From contig NW_019775698.1 of the NCBI RefSeq assembly GCF_001039355.2, positions 184,123-248,122 of the forward strand: a stretch of 64,000 nt of DNA. Reading direction: 5' to 3'. This DNA is from Lingula anatina (taxonomy: Eukaryota; Brachiopoda; Lingulata; Lingulida; Lingulidae). Below, in pieces: positions 31,871 through 44,500 of this stretch. Within the stretch, counting starts at the first letter, position 1; each line of letters opens with the position of its first letter. The position numbers and the translations under genes are program-made. The notes under the pieces are model-generated. The model worked only from the letters and a program-made list of their open reading frames with translations, searched no databases and was not told where the DNA came from.

Positions 31871-34800
31871 ATGGACAGGTTAGAGTGGTCGGATGGGAAC
31901 TTATTTCCAAATGAAAGCACTTCCATTCAACAAATAGGCGTTCGGATATATGACGGAGAAGATAAGGTACTACCTTCACAGCATGGCCTTGTATATCCTT
32001 ATGTCAAGCATGGATTCACTTGTTTACAGCCAAGTAATCCATTTCAACTGGAGAGTGAAAGAATTCTGATACATGTACTGTACTGACATTGTGAGGGTCT
32101 GTGATTATCTGTACTACAGTACAAAGATCTGGAAGATGTTCTTCATATTTACAGAGGCTATAGAGTCTGAACAAAATTTAATCGTATTAACGACGAGAAA
32201 TGTTAAAGAAAACTCGGATACAGCAATACAACAAATAAATTTTGTGAATTCTTTTCAAAACACTTGTTTTTTTTTTCAGACACCATTTGATAATGGCTCA
32301 TTATTGCTTACCTCTCACCGTTTGATATGGAAAGATGCAAAGGACCAGGTAGTTATATGTGTGCTACATCCCCTATCCATACACACACATACACGCATGC
32401 ACGTACTCACGCATGCACGCACACACTAGTATACCCCCCTAGCTAGAAAATTCATGCGTTAGCACTCCTATTGACGATTCTGATATGCACTGTCTGTGCT
32501 GAATCTGTTAGCACAGACAGTACATATCAGAATCGTCAATAGGAGTGCTAATGCATGAATTTTCGTGCTAATACCCCCCTTACAGAGAAAGATATAAAGA
32601 GAGAGATGAACTGGGTGAGAATTGATAGACATACATGCAAGCACTCACTCACACACATGCATGCATATTAATTCCTATTTGCACTATGCAGTTTAATTAT
32701 GCGGCATTTAATTCAATCTAGTCATTGCCTCGAAGACATGTCAAACTAAACAGCTTATATTTTTTATATATTTATGTTCATCACAAGATAGCCAGTACAG
32801 ATATATTCATTGCACATTTATCTCTTGAATTAAATGATTAACTGTTTTTCTAGTTTTATTTCTTTAATTTATTTTTAGACATGTGTCCTGTCCTTGCCCT
32901 TATCCTTAATTGTATTTGTAGAGGAACAAGCAGGAGGTTTTAGTAAAAGGTAAATAGTAAGTGGCAAAGAAAGGAACCGATTCCTGTTGTTGATAAGGCG
33001 ATTTCTTTTCCCAGTCAATAAATTATTAAATTGTTTGATTAATAATGATAAAAGTGCAGACCTTTTTCTGCATGATGTATGTTTGGCTAGATGAAAAAAA
33101 AAGTAAAATGAAGAAGAGGTCCTCTTGTAAACTACTACAAGAAAAAATTGAATATATGTATATAATTATTCTATTGTTATCTAGATATTATTCTAATGTT
33201 AACTAGATATCATCAGTTCATATAAATAGAAGCATTTTTGAACTGGATACAGTGAAAATGCATGACTCGAAAAGCAGCCATGCACTGGACGCCAGAGGGA
33301 CACAGAAAAAGAGACAGACCTAAGGCCACATCATGGAGAAGGAATGTGGATGCAGAGCTGAATCAACTGGAACCATTTAACACCTAGCTGGTTCCAAAGA
33401 GCAGTGGAAAATTTTTTGTTGATGCCTATGCCCCATTCAGAATAAGGGACTAACTAGTCCAAGGGTCACATATGGCCGACCCACTTGAATACTTCCCCTT
33501 GGGATATCTATTCAGTATCTATTAGCAGATTAGATGGCAAGCTTTGTAGTGGGTTGTCATAACTGACCCTCTGACTAGTTAGTCCCCTATTCTGAATGGG
33601 GCCCTAGATAACATCCAGCATAAAAGGAATTGAAGAAGTTGAAGAAAAAAATCAGTATACACCATACATAGCAGCACAGTATTACGTATAGTTTCTATTC
33701 TTCATCCAGCCCTAAAATCCTGGCTCACCTCAGTGCCCCAATGCCAGGCAAACAGCCCGGACCAGCCACCAGCAGCAAGAACCATTACATCAGGTTTTCC
33801 TTCACACAGGGAGGGATGACAGAGGTAGTGTCTTTTGATAGTTGGTGGGAGAGTTTATTTGACACCAGTGTTTGACTTTCAAAATAGTTTATATAATGGG
33901 AAAATTTAGATTTCAGTCAACAAAAACTTGGGACTGTTTTAGTTTGATTCAGCTTAACACTGTGATGGAATGGTGTGGAAAATATAAACATTCTAAAAAT
34001 GGCATCGTGTACAATACTGGATTTATTGGCTTTATTCCATGTGGTCGTTTGTCGGTTATGTGAGTGACTGTGCTGAGTTATACAACAACATTAAAACCTT
34101 AGTTTTACAGGTGCTTAGCAGATGAGTTGGCCCACAGGAGGTGGGAACATATTCCCCTGACGTCACATCAACCAGCTTCACAGGTATGTATTAAAACAGC
34201 ATGTGACCTACATGGCCAGGAGTTCACACACAGGTAGGTAGATACAGCATGTGACCTACATGGTCAGGAGTTCACACACAGGTAGGTAGATACAGCATGT
34301 GACCTCCATGCTGGGCAATGGCAAGATATACACTCAGGCATGTACATCACTTGACAAATTTGAAAAAAAATTGCTCAGTATAATTGACTTTTCAAAAAAC
34401 TGACTGCGATATTGGTCAGTGCATTACTTCCATGCTATGCAAGAATTCAAATTAAAGTAGGGACAGTGTATAATTTATATGCTATGCATGGGTCTTGGAT
34501 ATATTGCAATTGACAAACTGTAGGTGCTTAGTGGGATATATCTATTTCTTATCATTATTTAAGTAGGTAAGACATAATTTGAAGGTCCGTATTATTTTCA
34601 GACACAAGTTGTCATGTTGGATCATTAGATTAGTCACTTTTCAGTAATATGTTTTTAAATTTAGGTTTTGATAATATTTTATGTTGTTTGATTTTTTAGA
34701 AAAGGCATGTAAGAGCAGCAGGGATTGTGGGGATAGAGAGAAATATCCAACAAAAGCACAAGGAAACTGATCAGAATATATCTGTAGCATTTGAGGATTT

Positions 34801-37800
34801 GAATAAACTAATTGCAAAGGTAAAGTGAATTTTGTAAAGAAGAATTTTTTCTTTTTGTAATGTTCAGGTTCATTTGTTAAAAGCTTTGTTTTATATGGAA
34901 TATTCTTATTATCTTATGGGATTAGATAGAATATTGAATAATTATTTTCAATGGAAATTCACTTAACTATAACATATGAAGTTAGCAAAAATGAGGCCTG
35001 ACATATTTTAAGTGATCCTCTTCAAAATCATTTTTTATTCGTATACTGACAGTATGTATGTTAGAAAACTTTTGAGGTAAGATCAGCCCTTTAGAAACAT
35101 TACTTACAAAAAAATTGATACAGTAGGGTGGATAAATTTATGTTCTCTAGGCAAAAGATATGGTGACACTTGCAAAGGGGATTTCTAGCAAAATCAAAGA
35201 AAAACAGGGAGACATAACAGAGGATGAGGTAAAGAAAATCAGTTTGGTGGATGAAAGGGAAAAACACATGCTTTTGATTCCTTTGATAAAAATCACATCA
35301 ATGTACCTAAGTATGCAAGATTGGTAATAAAGTTGAAAACAAGTAACATTTCATTAGTATACTTATTTCATATTGTCCTTATTTTCTTCATGGTAAATTT
35401 AGAACAGTTTCCATATTTATTGTCAGTTTTGCATGTGTGCCTTTAAGGGTGAAAGGCAATTTTCTTTTTTATCAGTGATTATTTTTCATCAGGCCCATTT
35501 GGTTTATAAATGTAGACAAGCATTTGTGTTGCACTTTACTGTTTGTAAGACTGGTGTTGCTGTTTTTTTTCCAGACAATCCGTCTCCAGTCTTACTTGCT
35601 AAGTTTGGGAGTAGATGATCCTGTCACTAGAGAGACCCATGGATCTGGGCAAAGTTACTACAGGGAACTGGCAAAACAGATAGGCTCCATGTTGGAGCAG
35701 CCACTGAGGGTGGGTTAAACATAAGCACTTGCTGTCATACCTACACTGTCACACCTAGCACACTGAGACACACAAAAAAACACTATTTTAATTTAAACAC
35801 CCTCACACAAGATATGCAGTTTCACCTAATACAATACCACACAATTTATCACATAATTTCAGGTGCATAGTCACACCTAACACACTGTCACACCTAACAC
35901 ACTGTCACACCTAAAACACTGTTTAACCAGACATGGAGTCACACCTAGCACACTGTCTTATATACTATCACATTTATTTAGATATTCAGTCTTATTGTCA
36001 AGTGTTCAGAATTTGTATGTAATTAGTGCACCTCTTGATAATGTACCTGACACAGTGTTATATTGGCACACGAGATACAAAAGACAATCATTTTGTTATA
36101 TCTTTTAAAAATGTTTTCCACGTTTCTGTTTCAGGAGAGTGGTGGCATAATGACACTGACTGATGTTTACTGTAGGGTGAACAGAGCAAGAGGAATGGAG
36201 GTATGGGGACTTGATGACTGTGGGTGGGGGTGGGTGGGTGAGGGGGTGTATTCTTGTGCATGCATGTACTAGTATGTGTTGATTATTGAATGTTTTTCTC
36301 TTTCTTATAATAAGTAAAGACTTTTATCATTGGTCAAATTCTAAAAATCTCCAACCACCATCAAAATATTGCAGCATTCTCCATAAAGTTTAAACCCACT
36401 ACTTTTATTTCATTGTTTTTTCTCTAGGAAAGTAACCCTCTTAAGTTTCTAATATACTTATTCATTTTGTTTATTTTCTTGTTTTACGAAACAATGTGGT
36501 ATCAAGTGGTGGGGTTTGATTGTTTTATTGATGAATAATCTGTTATTGATGGCAGAGTTTGGTGCAGTACTTTTTCACAAATATTCTGTTATTAATGCCA
36601 GTGTACTTAGTTTGGTGCAGTTATCTGTTGCTGTTTCAGCTCCTTTCCCCAGAAGATCTCATAAGTGCTTGTAAACTGCTGGAGGTGTTAAAACTACCTG
36701 TCAGGTATGCTTATGTGGGTTAGATATATCTAGGTAAAAAATTCCATAATATTTGATATTAACAATAACATAAACCAAGCAACAAAGACAATTTTGGTTT
36801 CTTTAAATTATTATCTTGGTGTATTTTAATCTAGTTCTTATATATCTCATGTTTGATTTGTGTTTCTACATGTTTGATTATAACATGTTTTTTCATGACA
36901 ATGTTCACATTTACTTATAACTCGTATCTACTTTTACAGGCTCAAGTCATTTGACAGTGGAGTACAAGTGTTACAGTTGCAATCACATAGTGAAGAGGAG
37001 TCTATAGAGAAAACCGCAAAACTGGTTTGTTTGTTTTTTGATCACCACTTATATCCAAGCAGATGTAAAATTGTAAAAAGCGGATGTTTAACATTCTTAC
37101 ACAAGACAATAAAACCTTGTCTGTCAGCTGTTAATGATAAATGCAGATTATCAAGTATTTTCCTATACATTTATTTATTTATTTATTTATTTATTGTCAT
37201 CAGGTAGAGGAGAATGGTTCACTGACTGCTGAGGAGCTATCAACTATGGCTGGGTTGTCAGTTATTTTAGCCAAAGAAAGGTGAGTATTGAGAGTTTAAA
37301 GAAATAAACATACTGGCATGTCTGATATGCAGTCACACATAACATACTATCATGTCTGACATGTAGACTCACCTAAAACACTTCAGTGGTTGATATTCAT
37401 TCACATCTAACACAATATCATCTTTAAAATACCCTTATAAGGCATTGTTATCTTTGATTTTCAGTCATACTTAACATGTAGTCATCTTAGATATGCAGCC
37501 ACAGCTAACACATTGTCATCTTTGATATATTGTCACAACAAACACATTATCTTTTACAGTCACACCTCACATTGTCATCTTTGATATACAGTCACAGCTA
37601 ACACATTTTTAGCATTTTTTTACAGTCACACCTCACACATTGTTATCCTTGGTATACAGTCACATGTAACACTGTCGTGTCTGCTGCACATTTATACTTA
37701 GCACTTAAATCTGTGTGTCACACCAAGCACACGGACATGCTCTTTAAGTCTCACACCTGACACCTGCCTCATTTTCTACCACACCCTGAAACTGTGCATT

Positions 37801-38016
37801 TTTTAAAGAAGGTAATTTTATATTTTGCAATAATGACATTAAATAATGCAGTTTTATTGATAAGAATTTAAGGATTTTTTTGTGTGTTTTAGGTTACTAT
37901 TGACAGAGAAGTCAGGAGGAGTTTGTAGAGACGAGTCCGTAGAAGGCCTGCGATTTTATCCCAATCAATTTTTAACCAGGAAAGACTTGTATTTTCAACT
38001 TGGAAGGACATTATGA
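31871..38016 (+). CDS. VPS36: ESCRT-II subunit VPS36
   Basis: Thirteen exons: 31871-31966, 32280-32348, 32879-32949, 33710-33824, 34103-34183, 34700-34819, 35151-35228, 35575-35709, 36135-36200, 36640-36704, 36940-37024, 37204-37280, 37893-38016. They total 1182 bases, 393 residues (human 386). The N-terminal GLUE domain (MDRLEW..., [29 protein letters not shown]) binds phosphoinositide and ubiquitin in the family. The conserved linker RAAGIVGIE and the winged-helix EAP30 region ([41 protein letters not shown]) follow. Exon 5 begins FYR, at AG|TTTTACAGG; the later, tempting TTTTACAG acceptor would break frame. VPS36 sorts ubiquitinated cargo into multivesicular bodies with VPS22 and VPS25. 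No zinc-finger insertion is present, as in other animals. Confidence 0.95.
32446..32564. mobile_element. near-perfect foldback element in VPS36 intron 2
   Basis: Left arm (GAAAATTCATGCGTTAGCAC, continuing to about 32499) is matched almost base for base by the right arm ending ...GTGCTAATGCATGAATTTTC at 32564, with arms of about 53 bases around a short loop. ATACCCCCCT occurs on both sides (32431-32440 and 32571-32580), possibly a target duplication. A non-autonomous foldback or MITE insertion is the best reading. Confidence 0.7.
33265..33385 (+). mobile_element. LINE ORF2 C-terminal fragment
   Basis: One frame reads [20 protein letters not shown] then [16 protein letters not shown] without a stop. 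The pattern W-T-P-x-G-x-R-K-R-x-R-P-K...W-R-R is the familiar tail of reverse transcriptases from non-LTR retrotransposons. It lies in VPS36 intron 3 with no other part of the element recognisable, so it is a dead 5'-truncated remnant. Confidence 0.65.
33430..33602. mobile_element. MITE-like element in VPS36 intron 3
   Basis: About 30-base terminal inverted repeats: GCCCCATTCAGAATAAGGGA with CTAACTAGTC at the left, and GACTAGTTAG with TCCCCTATTCTGAATGGGGC at the right. It is about 173 bases with no coding capacity, directly after the LINE fragment. Confidence 0.75.
34165..34315. repeat. 48-bp minisatellite carrying copies of a 5' splice site
   Basis: Two to three copies of a roughly 48-base unit (AGCATGTGACCTACATGG... 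TTCACACACAGGTAGGTAGA) begin at the exon 5 donor of VPS36. The real donor TTCACAG|GTATGT and the repeated CACACAG|GTAGGT occupy matching places in the unit. Confidence 0.7.
35735..35960. repeat. degenerate CACACCTAACACACTGT repeats in VPS36 intron 8
   Basis: Several copies of TCACACCTAACACACTG-like units. The same core recurs in intron 12 (37315-37745). Confidence 0.7.
37310..37745. repeat. degenerate minisatellite in VPS36 intron 12
   Basis: About a dozen diverged copies of a unit of roughly 34 bases (ACATTGTCATCTTTGATATA then CAGTCACAGCTAAC). Its reverse complement resembles the UBE2K intron minisatellite. A second reading is at about 39068-39503. Confidence 0.75.
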
Positions 38017-38397
38017 TACAAGTCCTGAAAAGAAGGAAGGAAGTGTTATTCTTATGTTTTATCTGCATGACAGTGAAATCAAAATTAGAGAAAAGAGACT
38101 TCCGTTTACTATGAAGGATATTATGAAAATTAGCTTTTTGATGAATTTCATCGAAAAAAGGGAACTGATATAAATTTGCAGTTGTGACTTCTAATGAATT
38201 AAAAACCATAATTGTGCTTGCTTGAAAAAGGTGTGGTTTGAAGCTGATAAATGGTATGATTACTGNGTGGGGTTTGATTGTTTTATTGATGAATAATCTG
38301 TTATTGATGGCAGAGTTTGGTGCAGTACTTTTTCACAAATATTCTGTTATTAATGCCAGTGTACTTAGTTTGGTGCAGTTATCTGTTGCTGTTTCAG

Positions 38398-39774
38398 CTC
38401 CTTTCCCCAGAAGATCTCATAAGTGCTTGTAAACTGCTGGAGGTGTTAAAACTACCTGTCAGGTATGCTTATGTGGGTTAGATATATCTAGGTAAAAAAT
38501 TCCATAATATTTGATATTAACAATAACATAAACCAAGCAACAAAGACAATTTTGGTTTCTTTAAATTATTATCTTGGTGTATTTTAATCTAGTTCTTATA
38601 TATCTCATGTTTGATTTGTGTTTCTACATGTTTGATTATAACATGTTTTTTCATGACAATGTTCACATTTACTTATAACTCGTATCTACTTTTACAGGCT
38701 CAAGTCATTTGACAGTGGAGTACAAGTGTTACAGTTGCAATCACATAGTGAAGAGGAGTCTATAGAGAAAACCGCAAAACTGGTTTGTTTGTTTTTTGAT
38801 CACCACTTATATCCAAGCAGATGTAAAATTGTAAAAAGCGGATGTTTAACATTCTTACACAAGACAATAAAACCTTGTCTGTCAGCTGTTAATGATAAAT
38901 GCAGATTATCAAGTATTTTCCTATACATTTATTTATTTATTTATTTATTTATTGTCATCAGGTAGAGGAGAATGGTTCACTGACTGCTGAGGAGCTATCA
39001 ACTATGGCTGGGTTGTCAGTTATTTTAGCCAAAGAAAGGTGAGTATTGAGAGTTTAAAGAAATAAACATACTGGCATGTCTGATATGCAGTCACACATAA
39101 CATACTATCATGTCTGACATGTAGACTCACCTAAAACACTTCAGTGGTTGATATTCATTCACATCTAACACAATATCATCTTTAAAATACCCTTATAAGG
39201 CATTGTTATCTTTGATTTTCAGTCATACTTAACATGTAGTCATCTTAGATATGCAGCCACAGCTAACACATTGTCATCTTTGATATATTGTCACAACAAA
39301 CACATTATCTTTTACAGTCACACCTCACATTGTCATCTTTGATATACAGTCACAGCTAACACATTTTTAGCATTTTTTTACAGTCACACCTCACACATTG
39401 TTATCCTTGGTATACAGTCACATGTAACACTGTCGTGTCTGCTGCACATTTATACTTAGCACTTAAATCTGTGTGTCACACCAAGCACACGGACATGCTC
39501 TTTAAGTCTCACACCTGACACCTGCCTCATTTTCTACCACACCCTGAAACTGTGCATTTTTTAAAGAAGGTAATTTTATATTTTGCAATAATGACATTAA
39601 ATAATGCAGTTTTATTGATAAGAATTTAAGGATTTTTTTGTGTGTTTTAGGTTACTATTGACAGAGAAGTCAGGAGGAGTTTGTAGAGACGAGTCCGTAG
39701 AAGGCCTGCGATTTTATCCCAATCAATTTTTAACCAGGAAAGACTTGTATTTTCAACTTGGAAGGACATTATGA
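38398..39774 (+). CDS. VPS36: VPS36 exons 10-13, second reading
   Basis: Exons 38398-38462, 38698-38782, 38962-39038 and 39651-39774 duplicate the last four exons of VPS36 with coding sequence essentially unchanged. They have no exons 1-9 of their own. This is an assembly redundancy rather than a functional partial gene. Confidence 0.85.
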
Positions 39775-40305
39775 TACAAGTCCTGAAAAGAAGGAAGGAA
39801 GTGTTATTCTTATGTTTTATCTGCGTGACAGTGAAATCAAAATTAGAGAAAAGAGACTTCCATTTACTATGAAGGATATTATGAAAATTAGCTTTTTGAT
39901 GAATTTCATCGAAAGAAGTGAACTGATATAAATTTGCAGTTGTGACTTCTAATGAATTAAAAACCATAATTGTGCTTGCTTGAAAAAGGTGTGGTTTTAA
40001 GCTGATAAATGGTATGATTACTGTAACCAAGTGTCGCAAAGTACCTCAACATTACAGGGAAAAGCCATTTTATTATTAAAAGTGTGTATTCTTGGCAAGT
40101 AAACGTGCCTTGTCCACATTACCAGCATAGTTGATAGCACATTTATTTTTCAGCTATAACAATTAACGATTCATTATTCAACATGTGCAAATATTGCTTT
40201 GAAAAGTTTTGTTTGACAAATATATAACAGATGTTTTCCAGTGCAAAAATCTGTTGAACTTGAAACATTTTAGCCGGTAACATGCAGACGGATTATAAAT
40301 TGTAC

Positions 40306-40311
40306 AATAAA
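40306..40311 (+). terminator. candidate VPS36 poly(A) signal
   Basis: AATAAA in TGTACAATAAAAGG, about 530 bases after the stop in the second reading of VPS36. Only this reading extends far enough to show it. Confidence 0.4.
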
Positions 40312-41389
40312 AGGACGACTTTACGTGACTCGTAAATTCGGTGGTAAAAGTGAAAGGCTCCAAAAATTAATTTTATTATCTTTAAACAACTAGGTAAAAA
40401 AATCGGTTCTGAATAAAAATTTTGTCGTCATTACTTGCAAACTACACTATCGTTTCTCTACAAAAGTGCTACGTCTTCTGATGTTTAAAAAGTTGATGTA
40501 CACGTATCGGTAATTATTTACGTGACTTATTATGGTTAGTGCCAGAATAAATACTGTACGTGGAGGGTTAAGAATGGCTCGTTCTACAAGAATATTGTAA
40601 CATTCATAGATAAATCAAGATTTTTGCTAATCGTGAAAAATCTCTAAATAAACAATCAAATTGCATTCTGATTGTCGCCTGTCATCTTCTGAAGCTGTTA
40701 GGTTTGAATATGCACTTCAGTGTTCAATATTTTTCACCAGTCTATTTCTAGTTTCCAAAAACAAACTAAAACCGAGTGCGTTTGTGAAAAGTAATTAAGG
40801 TAAACGAGAGCACTATTTGTTGGAACAAAAACTTGACGAAACACCAAAAATGGATTTTAATATAGAAATATTAGCAAATATATGCCAATTTCACCCGCAC
40901 CGCTAAATGCATTTAGTATCACTTTTCATAATGGTATATTGCTTAAAGCACTGTTTGTTGGCGATGTCCCTGGATGTATACGGAAAGTATTCCACGAGCA
41001 CAAAAATCCGGGACCGAAATCCAATATCCCATGGTGAAGCGAGGTGTACTTCAAACTTTATACCTTTAGGCGATGCTAACTTCCAGTCAATACGTAACCT
41101 AAGCAAACAGTTGCGCTGTGCGCTTTAATGCCTTCTATTGACGGTGGATCGATCATACTGCTCTCGCTTTCTCGGAGATTTTTCAGTTTCATTTCACGCG
41201 CTCGTCTAATAGTGCATTGACTGTCGCGGTGAGATTGTTTGTCCATTTGCACGCATTATAATAATAATAAAAAAAACAGCGACAGGGATGAAAGACGCGA
41301 GTCACACAATGGACGTTGAAAAATGACAAGGCAGGAAGGGTGAAGATGCGAATCGGTTGTCCCTTCGATGATGGATTGCTATATAAAGG
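40312..41389. other. intergenic region upstream of the beta-lactamase-like gene
   Basis: No gene recognised. Short frames around 40903-41128 on both strands show no similarity I can name. Confidence 0.5.
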
Positions 41390-41397
41390 AAGATTGT
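41390..41397 (+). promoter_or_regulatory. TATA box of the beta-lactamase-like gene
   Basis: TATATAAA followed by GG, about 120 bases before the first in-frame ATG at 41514. It is the only gene in the window with a clear TATA box, consistent with regulated rather than housekeeping expression. Confidence 0.65.
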
Positions 41398-41561
41398 TTT
41401 GTCAGCCTTATACAATAAAGGTTCGGTTCCACGCTGAAGAGAGTGCTGTAAGATTGAAGTGCTCACATGTATAGTACCCTAGTTCTGACATTTCACCATA
41501 TCACTGACATAGTGTGACAACAATTGCGAGATTAGGCGTACGCACACACCTGTGCTCTAGC

Positions 41562-44500
41562 ATGATGGAAGCGTTAAAGAGACCTCGCCAGAACAAGCTG
41601 GGCGTCTCCACCTCACTCGTACTGTTCTCTCTGTGGCTTTTGTCGCTGCTAGGGGGAGCAAGAGCCGTCCTTACTGCTGAACAGCTTCAGGAGCTGAGAC
41701 GCTTCGTGAACACGACTCTCCAGTGCAAGGGGGACCCAGCCTTCGCGCTATCCATCGTCCACGACGGGAACGTCCTTCTCAGCGAAGGCTATGGCATCGC
41801 AGACCTTGAGACCCAACGTGAAGTCACTTCCTCGACAGCATTCCCGATAGGATCTTTAACGAAAGGTTTTGCTGCCGTGCTTCTAGCTCAACTATTGGCC
41901 GGAAAGAAGTAAGTGCTTACTATTGAGCGCTGTCAAGTATTTGTATTGCTAGTCCTCGCGGGGTATTAAATGCTTGAATTTTGTTGTTGCGGGGTCAATT
42001 TTGCAATAGGAAATGTATCGCCATTTATTTAACAACACTTGTGTTCTAATTTCACTGCAATTTATTTGAAAAGAAAAAACGTAAAGGTCGACCCAAGTAT
42101 ACAGGTGTTCCTATTTTACCCCAGTAGGTTTAACCTCAAGTACGTGTGTGTTAGTAGCATAGTTAGTGGTTACAGGTCAATTTCGCAACCTCAGATATTT
42201 GCACGTTCGTTTCACCGTTTACTTAAAAGACGCTAAGAAAATCATGCACTCCAGCGAGTTAGCATCAGGTAGAAGTATCGTGCATATATCTTATCACGAG
42301 AAACTAAGACCATGTCTGGTCGCCAAGAACTTCTATCGATCTTTATTGATAAGTTTTGATTGGTTAATTCCTGGATGGAATTGGAATCGGCAATTTACAT
42401 GGATAAAAAGCATAAAAATCCTATTTTGCGCCATAAACATTTTGTTCTTTTGCTCAAACATCTATTGGAACCCTATCCAGTTAATCGCCTGCGTTTTCAT
42501 AATGACAGCACTTCTTGGGGTTTAAGTATGCTAGTAGATTCTGCCTACACCTTAAGATATCACCCTGAGAACCAGGGATCGTCGAAATTCATCATCCACT
42601 ATCTGCCGATTCCAGTAGCATACTGGTAAAAATAAGGCAATTAGTTTTCAGTTATCCGTGAAACTCGGGGTGGATGGAATTGGGTTCAAATAGTTTGATT
42701 TCATGTTCTGTGTAAATAATAACAACAAATATGCGTATACAACCCGAGGCTCCATGTAATAAGCCAACAGTCAACTTGGGTATACAATCAATGTAATCAT
42801 CCGTCCGCTGTTTTTGTATGACTTTCTTATGCCTCATTCAATGACGGCGATTCTCGTCCTAATGTGCTCTTTGAAGGAGAAAATAAGTTAGTTAAAATGA
42901 GACAGCATTGCAGCGTGACTATAAACAGATGAGGCTTAAAGATATCTTTTTTAACACTAGTGACACAGTATCTTGAAATGAATAGCTTTAAATGATTGTT
43001 GATGTTTTCTTACTTCATACTCACCATTGCCGAACGCGTATACAATCTTCCTTTTTTTCTATTCTTTAATTTGGCAATATTTATTGAGCTCTTGCAAAAT
43101 ACTGGTACAGAGCTTATCGTTTACGTGCTTGTGATGAAAAGAATAGCAGATACAGCGTCTGAAAACTGTGATGGAATCCAAACAAAACAATGAAAAAGAA
43201 GCACAAGCGATTGTTCAAATATCTACATTTTAAGCGCTGCTTGTTTTCATTTGACCTCACCCGTGGTAAGCGTGCGTTTGGAGTTTTAAAAATGACAACA
43301 ACAATTCACCACATGTTCCCGAACTACTTGTGTAGGAATATCGACCGTGTCTTGTTAACCAAATGTTTGCCGACAAATACCGTCTGATAAGGGAAGGTGT
43401 CGATTGTATGTTGACACACTGAGGGGATGGCATTCTACCTCTGTCATTAGTGACAGCTTTTTTTGTATATAATACCCTCCAGAATGTATACATATTGAAT
43501 CTCGATTAAGTTAACAGCCGTTGAAAAGCTGTATTAATTTTTTTCCAAGTGGCTGTGTCCGGGGACTTGTCTGCTCGATGAATGCTGAATTCGTAATCGA
43601 GAATGTGTGAAAAAATTTAGTTAACTTGAAGTCGACGCGTTTACTTATTTTATCTGGTCGTAAATAACGTTATGTTGTTAGTCCAATTATGTCTGCATTT
43701 CTCTCTCTCTCATATGTTTGTGTCTTCAGCAATGGGGTTAAAGTAGAGGGACAAAAGGGGTGGGGGGCTCGTATCCCACCTTTTGCCTCCGAGGTACACC
43801 CTTTACCCAACCCCAAACCAGTATGGGGAGCGACATGAGAAAAAAACCAAACAACATTCCATCCCAATGCCCTCAATTTTACAGTCAAATTGGTGTTGTG
43901 TACTACGTTTTATATGCCAAACGAAGCGAGACATTTTTTGTCATAAAGATTAAAAACGTGTCAGTAAGATTAGAAAAAAGACCTCTTCTCAAATCCCTAT
44001 CTTTTATCTTCATAGTGCTTGCTGTGGACTGAGTAATAATTATGAATGATTGGCATTCGCTAAAAATATAGTAACCTAGAACAAGTTTGGGGACAACAAC
44101 AAATAAGGCTTGGCACTATATTAGTCTAAGAAAGTGACATTAAAAAAAGAACCCCAAAAAAGACACCATGGGGCACTTAAGGCAAATAACCCAGCCTATC
44201 CTTTGCTGAATAAAACCTGTTTAAATTAAGAGTGAAGTCACCACTTACGCAGTTTTTTTCCGTGAACAATGGTTTTCACCTTATATCAAAAACGACATCT
44301 GGTATTTTGTTTTTTTCTTTTTAGTTTTTGTGTGGAAGTAAACAAACATTTTTCATTTATGTGGAAGACTGATGTTCTATTGTGCTCCACAAAAGTGTTT
44401 TTGCGTATTACGAAGCATTTAATTAAAAAAAAAATAATAAAAGTCACTATATCGTTTTTTTATTTATTGCCTATACTTATAACAGTTTAACCGTTCAAAT

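Larger units (their letters stand above)
36509..40023. repeat. 1.76-kb duplication flanking a single N (probable assembly join)
   Basis: 36509-38265 is repeated at 38267-40023 (offset 1758) with an N at 38266. Only a few substitutions differ (for example CTGCATGACAG/CTGCGTGACAG and TTCCGTTTAC/TTCCATTTAC). VPS36 exons 10-13 are therefore present twice. Confidence 0.85.
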
